DNA from: Oreohelix idahoensis | Taxonomy: Eukaryota > Mollusca > Gastropoda > Stylommatophora > Oreohelicidae | Assembly (NCBI GenBank): GCA_024509875.1 | Contig: JAMPIV010006379.1 | Coordinates: 372,001-436,000 of the forward strand | DNA length: 64,000 nucleotides | Direction of reading: 5' to 3' | Shown: positions 57,591 through 64,000 of the stretch, one piece after another | How the letters are laid out: every line of letters starts with the position of its first letter | Numbering within the stretch: position 1 is the first letter of the stretch | Made by a program: the position numbers and the translations under genes | Notes under the pieces: generated by a model | Told to the model about the DNA's origin: nothing | Seen by the model: the letters and a program-made list of their open reading frames with translations, nothing else | Database searches by the model: none

Positions 57591-57812
57591 GCCGTAGTGA
57601 AAGTGAGAGCGCACAAATACATTGCCGTGGAGAAAGAGAGAGTGTACAAGTACATTGCCGTGGAGAAAGAGAGAGCGCACAAGTACATTGCCGTAGAGAA
57701 AGAGAGAGCGCACAAGTACATTGCCGTAGAGAAAGAGAGAGCACACAGGTACATTGCCGTGGAGAAACAGAAAGCGCACAAGTACATTGCCGTAGTGAAA
57801 GAGAGAGCGCAC
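57591..57812 (+). repeat. 33-bp minisatellite, nearly seven units
   Basis: The unit is GCCGTGGAGAAAGAGAGAGC followed by GCACAAGTACATT, with small variations between copies. Because 33 is a multiple of three, several frames on both strands stay open and produce spurious repetitive ORFs. Confidence 0.95.
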
Positions 57813-57949
57813 TAGTTATCGTGCTAGTAGCCAAGACGACATTTTTAACGATCTTGGCTAACTGTGAGAGAGATTTGCCGCGCGATGACACGGTGTTAGT
57901 TTTTTCCGCGCGAATTTAAGAAAAAAAAATAAGAAAAAGTATGGTGCTT

Positions 57950-59700
57950 CGTTTGGCAACTAAATTTCAACAATTATAATCTGTGGGTGAATAAAGACAC
58001 ACGAACAGCTGTAGCTAGGCCCTACAAGAGGGGGGACTAGCGCGGCCATTTGGCCGGGGCTTCACCTCACAATGGGGTCTTGTGTCAGCCAAGGACGCGT
58101 GATTCACCATGCCTTTCTTTACATTAATATATTTTCTATCCCTCTTCCCAAATAGTGCAGAGCCTTACAATGTGAAAGACCCAGGCCTCATCTGAGCTAT
58201 CAGAGGGCCTGATTGTAGCTGCCACAGTTTGTTTCTTCATATTTTATACAGTGCATACCTGTCAACCTCCTGAGATAAAAACCAACAAAAGTTTAAAAAA
58301 AACTACGCAATACCAATAAAAACCTTAAAAAAGTAATTTTTAAAAACCTTTACTCAACAGTTTTTGTAATACATAAGATGAACAGTTTAATAATAGTTTT
58401 TTTTAAATTTACACATTTTTAGCTAAAATTAAAGACTTAATTCCTTTAATTTTGAATGTGCTGTATTATTTGCAATACAGACATCTTTTGCAATTTTAAA
58501 AATGTCAACAGATAATTTAAAGTCTGTGTAGCAGGTATTCATGTTTATCTTACATGATGTCAGCCTCAGTCAGCTAGCTTACGTTTTTTAGATGCGGCCT
58601 CAGAAATTTGATTGAAGATGCTTAAAATTTAATTTAAACAAAAAAAAATTGACATGAATTATTCATTTAATTTATATTAGCCTAGTTATAAGAAAATGAT
58701 ATGGTTATATTTCTAATTATGTAAGATATGACAAAATTGACCTATTTTTGTAATCAAAACAGTTGATAGAAAAAGCCTTGTATTTTAGATGCACTTTTTA
58801 AACCAGCAACTAATTTTTATGTCTGCTTTTAGCAAGATAAGATCTATTTGTTTTAAAGCTAATAATAAATCATTGCTGAATTAAAGTAAAATTAGAAGGA
58901 TAACATTTGCCCAAGCCCATTTCCCTACGCCCATTTTATTTATAACACGGTTATGAGGCTCTCTCGGGGTTTGACATGACGCAATATTTTTTGTTGTCAC
59001 AGATAAATTACCATTTTGTATCCATGTTTTTTGTAGTATTTAAAATTATTCTGATTTGGTATTATTTTAATTATAAATAAAATAAAATTACGTGAACTAA
59101 GTGATCTCTAGAAATTAAGAAGAAGAATGTTATGGGCTTACCTGTACTAAAACCTACCAGTTATTATTTCTGGCGGCCTTGTTTTATCACCTTTACCCCA
59201 TTCATTTAAAATCTAATCTAAATTTCTTATTTACAGTTTCTGTATACAATAACGCTACTAATAAGGAAATATTGATTTAGCGTAAGCAAATTAAATAAGA
59301 ATAATGTAAGCCTACTTAGCCCACAAGGTGGGCTAAAGGAACGTAAAGGTTTCCCATTTAAACTTTGTCAAAGTTTTTCGCTAGATGGTACAAATTAAAT
59401 GAGGGTGGAGTGAACACGAGGGACTTGGTAGGTCATGTGCAGTGAAACTTCGGCTTTTTAAATCACATGTTAGTGGAATTTGATATTTTTTTTTAAAACA
59501 CTTTTTTTTAAATGTCTAGGCTTGAAAAACAAAGTAATTTAAAGAGGGACAAAAAATGTACTTAAAGCAACCTGTATAAACTGCTTGAATGACTGTAGAT
59601 GGACAAAAATGCTTAATTCCTGTACGGATTGCCAGGTATGACAGTGTGACCTGGGTCTAGCACACATTGCCTGTTTAATTATTCATGTAACAGATTTGTA
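57950..59700. other. Unassigned intron stretch
   Basis: AT-rich with many T/A runs, stops in every frame and no repeat partners that I could find in this window. Confidence 0.5.
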
Positions 59701-59744
59701 CTTATTTCACATAGCAAACATATTTTTATTAACTTGTGACACAG

Positions 59745-59847
59745 GTTTGTGGCTGCATCTGACTCTGCTGTGCCCTGTGGTATTTTGCTGGAGACGGCAA
59801 AGCACTTACATTGTTTGCTAAAAAAGGGACCAAAAAATAAAAGTTCT
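59745..59847 (+). CDS. QPCT: QPCT exon 4
   Basis: Acceptor ACACAG, donor GTAAGT. The first base completes the codon split at exon 3 (AC plus G gives Thr), then FVAASDSAVPCGILLETAKH, followed by LHCLLKKGPKNK and two Ser, ending in phase 0. The core matches the family motif ATDSAVPCAMML. Its Asp is a zinc ligand (Asp159 in the human enzyme) and its Cys is the disulfide partner of the Cys in exon 3. The short exon is missed by simple ORF calling. The 3' end could alternatively lie a few bases earlier, but only this donor is strong and in phase with exon 5. Confidence 0.93.
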
Positions 59848-60035
59848 GTAAGTTGTCTTAGCGCTTCAGTGTAACCAAACTCTTAGTAGTAACAGCGTAC
59901 AGAAAGATCTCTGTTTATGTATAAAGTTGATAAATAGAATCTGATTTTCTTACATTTGTTTAAAATAAAAATAACGAAGTGTTCGAACACTGTGGAAGAA
60001 ATTCAAATTATGCTGAATTAATGATTTTTTGGGGG

Positions 60036-60262
60036 CCATTTAATTATGATTACACATACGGTTGAAGTAACAATAATAATAATAAAAAATACAGAGCCAG
60101 TTAATTATAATTACACACACGATTGAAGTAACAATAATAATAATAAAAAATACAGAGCCAGTTAATTATAATTTCACATGGTTGTAATAATAAAAAATAC
60201 AGGGCCAGTTAATTATACTTACATTTATGGTTGTAGTAATAATAATAATATTAAATACAGAA
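60036..60262 (+). repeat. 61-bp minisatellite, about four degenerate units
   Basis: Units start CCAGTTAATTATAATTACAC and end in AAAATACAGAG. They contain (AATAAT)n stretches. Units 1 and 2 are 61 bp; unit 3 is shortened to 47. Confidence 0.85.
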
Positions 60263-60446
60263 ACCAGACATAATAAATTAAACCTGTAGCAGAGATTTCT
60301 TGAGTTTCCTATTTGTCTGAACCATATCATAAACGTTTCACTTATAAGACCCTTTCTTTGTTAAGGCTTGCTGGAGGCCTTAGTGTGAACTTACTGATTT
60401 TACAGTCAGACTTTAACTAAACTTTTATGATCATGCATGCCAAACA

Positions 60447-61340
60447 GTTTTAAAAGAGGTCAATAGATTCAAATGCCTGGGCACATTAATGGGACAGAAG
60501 ATGCAGCAAAAGAGATGAATGCAATCAGCGACTCATAGTTTGACTGCTTGCGTCAGGGTCAGCGAACCAGAGCTGACCAAGACCCTATTCCACCTCCAAG
60601 TGGTGGTCCTGGAAACAGGCTGCATCACTGCAGTCTGGCCCGAAAGAGTAGGGATTGAAAAGGGAAGGAAATCCTGGTCCCAAAATATGCCGTGTGGAAG
60701 TCAGATGTGTCGGGCCGAAAGGCGCAAATATCGCAGCTTCGCTGTAAACAGCGACACGACGCAACCAACATCATTTTCAGAACGAGCAAGGAAGAAGAAG
60801 AAATACCTGGGCACATTAATAACTATGGATGGAAGATTCATCTCAGAAGTGAAGAGCAGAATAGCTCAAGCGAAAGCAGCATTCTTTAAAATGAAGAGTA
60901 TTTTATGCAACAATTCTTTGTCAATGGAAGTAAGAAAGAGAGTTCTTCAGTTTAATATAGAACCAATCCTGACATATGGGAGTGAGTCATGGATGATTAG
61001 TAAACAAGTAGGAAAGGCACTAGAGGCCACAGAGATGCGGTTTTACAGAACAATGTTACAAATACCATGGGCAGCCAAAAAGAGTAAAGAGGATGTCCTG
61101 AAAGAGGCCAATGCGAAAAGGAAACATTTCGCAAGTTAGAAAGAAGCAATCCACTTTTTTGAGCATGTTATGAGGAGAGGAAAGCTAGACTAAATCATAA
61201 CAACAGGTAAAATTGAAGGTAAAAGAGATAGGGGAAGACAAAGAGAGCAAATACTAGACAGTTAGACACCGTACCATGGAAAGAAGTCAACAGCAGACTT
61301 GATAAATTGTACTGGAAGTTGGGGAAAGACATGATCTCCT
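60447..61340 (+). pseudogene. LINE fragment (RT C-terminal region), family H
   Basis: The core frame 60790-61139 reads KKYLGTLITMDGRFISEVKS, RIAQAKAAFFKMKSIL, ILTYGSESWMISKQVGKALE and EMRFYRTMLQIPW, the region after the RT active site of RTE-like or related LINEs. A second short remnant, RFKCLGTLM, lies at 60463-60490, so two pieces of this region are present. Stops follow at 61139 and 61190. It differs from families F and G. Confidence 0.75.
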
Positions 61341-61421
61341 ATGCCACTAGGTATGGTATTTGAAGAAGATGCCGAGAGATGATGGGCCTATTTTCTGTGT
61401 CTTTATCACTTAGCTTAGTGT

Positions 61422-61694
61422 TCTCTGCCGTGGTAGCACAGTGGTTAGTGCACTGGCTTCCTAGCTCGGTGGTCCATAGTTCGATCCCCAGTTGAGGTGG
61501 GATTTTTGAGACCACAAACGGCTCTGGGGTCGATCCAGCCTCATGAATTGGGTACCAGAGTAACTCTGGGAAGGTTAAGGCTGCCGGCGTGATGCTGACT
61601 ACATCACGCCTTGTGTGCCGATGGTCAAGAAAATATGGGCCTAACACCATACTCCCCATGTGCCTCAAAGGGCATGTAACGGGATCCTTTACCT
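61422..61694 (+). mobile_element. tRNA-derived SINE (273 bp)
   Basis: The target duplication TTAGTGT occurs at 61415-61421 and 61695-61701. The 5' part has pol III promoter boxes, TAGCACAGTGG near 61434 and GTTCGATCCC at 61479-61488, spaced as in tRNA genes. A non-tRNA body of about 190 bp follows. It cannot fold as a functional tRNA with acceptor stem. Confidence 0.82.
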
Positions 61695-61707
61695 TTAGTG
61701 TGCTTAG

Positions 61708-62100
<393 letters not shown>

Positions 62101-62185
62101 TAATTGATCTGCAGAATCCTTATTAACAGCAGCTGTCTTGAGCGTAACATGAAGATCAATGCACAAGCTTGCATAGAATAGAATA

Positions 62186-62247
62186 GGATTTACACAGTTG
62201 TGTGACAGGATTTACACAGTTGTGTGACAGGATTTACACAGTTGTGG
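62186..62247 (+). repeat. 22-bp tandem repeat, 2.8 units
   Basis: The unit is GGATTTACACAGTTGTGTGACA, two exact copies and a partial third. Confidence 0.95.
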
Positions 62248-63659
62248 AGCTGATTGAAAGAATTAGACAGATGCAGACAGAAAAAGAGATTATGTTGGTA
62301 ATGGATAGGATACTGTAGAGCCCTTTTCGTAGGCCTTTACAGTCGTTCACAGATGAGGGTAGTCTCATATTTTATTAATATGTGGTCCTACCTCTGTAAT
62401 AAACTTTATGCACCGACTTACAGGATAGTAAGTATTATTGGTGAGTTTGATTTTCGTAGCGCACGATTGTGCACTTATGCGAGTATTGGGTTACCCCGCC
62501 CGCATGTGTTGCCAAAGACCAGTCTACGTCATAGCCGGGGTTGAGAAGTTTAGTGCCCAAGAATCAGTCCATTGATTGTGGCGTTCGAACCCGTGTTGCG
62601 GGAATATCTATTCTTTATATGACCGTCCGTCTGTTAAGAAGATGAGGACTCGGGTCAGCAGTATTCTGGTGATTTTTCTTGGGAAGAGAAGCAAGTATGA
62701 ATTAGATAATAATGTATTTCGTTCTCATGTAGACGTCTAGTTGTACCAATGACGTATTGGTTCAAAATGGAGTCCTACTTGAACTTATTGTATGAATTTT
62801 AAAGCCGACGGATTCCGACGTTAGGATTATCCAGGATTGGCTTGGTGTATATTTTTATGATATGAATCAGTATTCGGCCGTTACGAATACGTACCACGCA
62901 AAGCAGAGGTGACTCAAGTATTTGCTATATCTAAGCTATGATGCCACGAAGGTCGTGGGCAGGAAATTGTATTATTGTTATTTCACATTGATTGAAGTAA
63001 GAGGCCAGTACTAAAAGGAGATACATAGTATCGGAACATTATATGATATAGAAGACCTGACAAGGTTCTCCGTCATTGCCAAGGTCATAGGACAGTGGAA
63101 GATTGACATATCGTATATAACTGCCTCATTTGTTTACTTGGATGCCATGTTATGAACACTGTATAACTAGTCTGACGTTACCTAAGAGATTATCTTACGG
63201 AACGAATTAACTGTAATTTTAAATATGAAACTTACATTGTGTGCTGTCTGGTGGAACGTCAACCGTCCGTCGTCAGAATTAAATTTTCGTCTAGTCAACC
63301 ATATGATGTCAAATAAATTGAATGAACTATATACCATCTTGGCATTAGTTGATGTGCCCGTGGTTGGAGGTTCAAGTTGACTTATTACTACATTGTTCAG
63401 AAATTTGAATCCATTCGCGTTATATCAAAAGTAGACAGATTCAACAAACCCACACTTTCAAATAAAAAGCATCTAACAGATACACATTCATTAAACCAGC
63501 TAATAACATCGCAGCACAGTTCTTGCCCTGGAATACTTAGGGTAAAAGAAATAAAGGGAGATTTTTTTTTAACACCGAAGAGAAGAGAACTGGAGGCAGA
63601 CAACATAAGAATGTTTTTTTAAAAGACATGAAAAAAAACTAACAGATAGCAGCAAGGTG

Positions 63660-64000
63660 GAGGAGTGGGACATACTATAACAACATTATGCCTGTTCTCT
63701 GATATGTGGAGAGCAACAAAAACAACAACCAAACAGTTACAAACCTTTATAAATGGGTGCTTGCCTAGAATAGAAAGACTGAAATGGTGTGACAAGGTCA
63801 CCAGTGTTGAACTGATGATAAGAACCAGACAAGTGCCAATGGAACATGAAATGAGAAGAAGACGCTGGTGATGAATTGGATATATATTGAGGAAACCTGC
63901 TGAAAGCATTAACAGACAGCCCTTGTTCTTGAATCACAAGAGTAAAAAAAGTAGACAGACTGCAGAACACATGGAGAAGATAACTAGAGAAAAATTATGA
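63660..64000 (+). pseudogene. LINE family F fragment running off the window
   Basis: Encodes TKQLQTFINGCLPRIERLKW, CDKVTSVELMIRTRQVPMEH, then EMRRRRW followed by stops and IGYILRKPAE, closely matching the copy at 16162-17718. The upstream join at about 63650 is abrupt. Confidence 0.82.

Larger units (their letters stand above)
53044..59744 (+). other. QPCT intron 3 (about 6.7 kb)
   Basis: A phase-2 intron from GTAAGT to ACACAG. It holds a retropepsin relic, a CACTA-like transposon and a minisatellite. A 36-bp segment at 53705-53740 is repeated at 53754-53789. The stretches 53060-54100 and 57950-59700 are AT-rich with no feature I can name. Confidence 0.85.

Noticed and set aside
57591..57812. 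CRISPR-like array
   Set aside because: Units are directly adjacent with no unique spacers, and the context is a eukaryotic intron.
57557..57919. Repetitive Cys/Arg/Glu-rich ORFs on both strands
   Set aside because: By-products of the 33-bp minisatellite, whose period is a multiple of three.
61422..61500. tRNA gene
   Set aside because: Only the promoter boxes fit; no paired acceptor stem, and a target duplication encloses a longer SINE.

Overview
The window is eukaryotic and looks like one long stretch of a transposon-rich animal gene. I favour an arthropod, from the transposable-element mix and a multi-copy protein family I associate with arthropod genomes, but the sequence alone does not fix the species. 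The host signal is small: five coding exons of a plus-strand glutaminyl-peptide cyclotransferase (QPCT) gene at 116-184, 23853-24011, 52874-53043, 59745-59847 and 61765-61923. They begin with a signal peptide, join in compatible phases (0, 0, 2, 0) and total about 220 of the family's roughly 340-360 residues. The rest of the gene lies beyond the right edge.

Intron 1 (23.7 kb) and intron 2 (28.9 kb) are filled with nested mobile elements. Intron 1 holds a 14.1 kb LTR retrotransposon (1511-15658, 5-bp target duplication AAAGA, nearly identical LTRs of about 2.75 kb). Its intact 1031-codon ORF encodes Gag, retropepsin and a complete integrase but no reverse transcriptase or RNase H. An intact I-group non-LTR element (9715-14392) sits inside its 3' LTR with an 11-bp target duplication. 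Four further LINE fragments follow.

Intron 2 holds a minus-strand Gypsy-type relic (26946-33256, Gag, retropepsin, a two-transmembrane ORF, degraded RT/RNase H), which is interrupted by a CACTA-like DNA transposon (28295-30650). A mariner (33306-34626) lies just beyond it. Next is an RTE-like LINE (35110-50106, 12-bp target duplication) carrying two later insertions: a second long-LTR element (35469-44430, target duplication GTACC) and a 5'-truncated I-group LINE (46207-49097). A 215-bp repeat and another LINE fragment close the intron.

Intron 3 holds a retropepsin relic, a second CACTA-like transposon (55179-57231) and a 33-bp minisatellite. Intron 4 holds a minisatellite, a LINE fragment and a tRNA-derived SINE. 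Intron 5 runs off the window and ends in a LINE fragment.

The main biological surprise is the set of three related Gag-retropepsin retroelements, with a Gag resembling the Gmr1/SCAN type, each with a different module after the protease: integrase without RT in the first, an unrecognised region of about 300 residues in the second, and a two-transmembrane segment in the third. The first two have intact ORFs and very similar LTR pairs, so they moved recently. They must have used a reverse transcriptase supplied in trans, or lost theirs very late.
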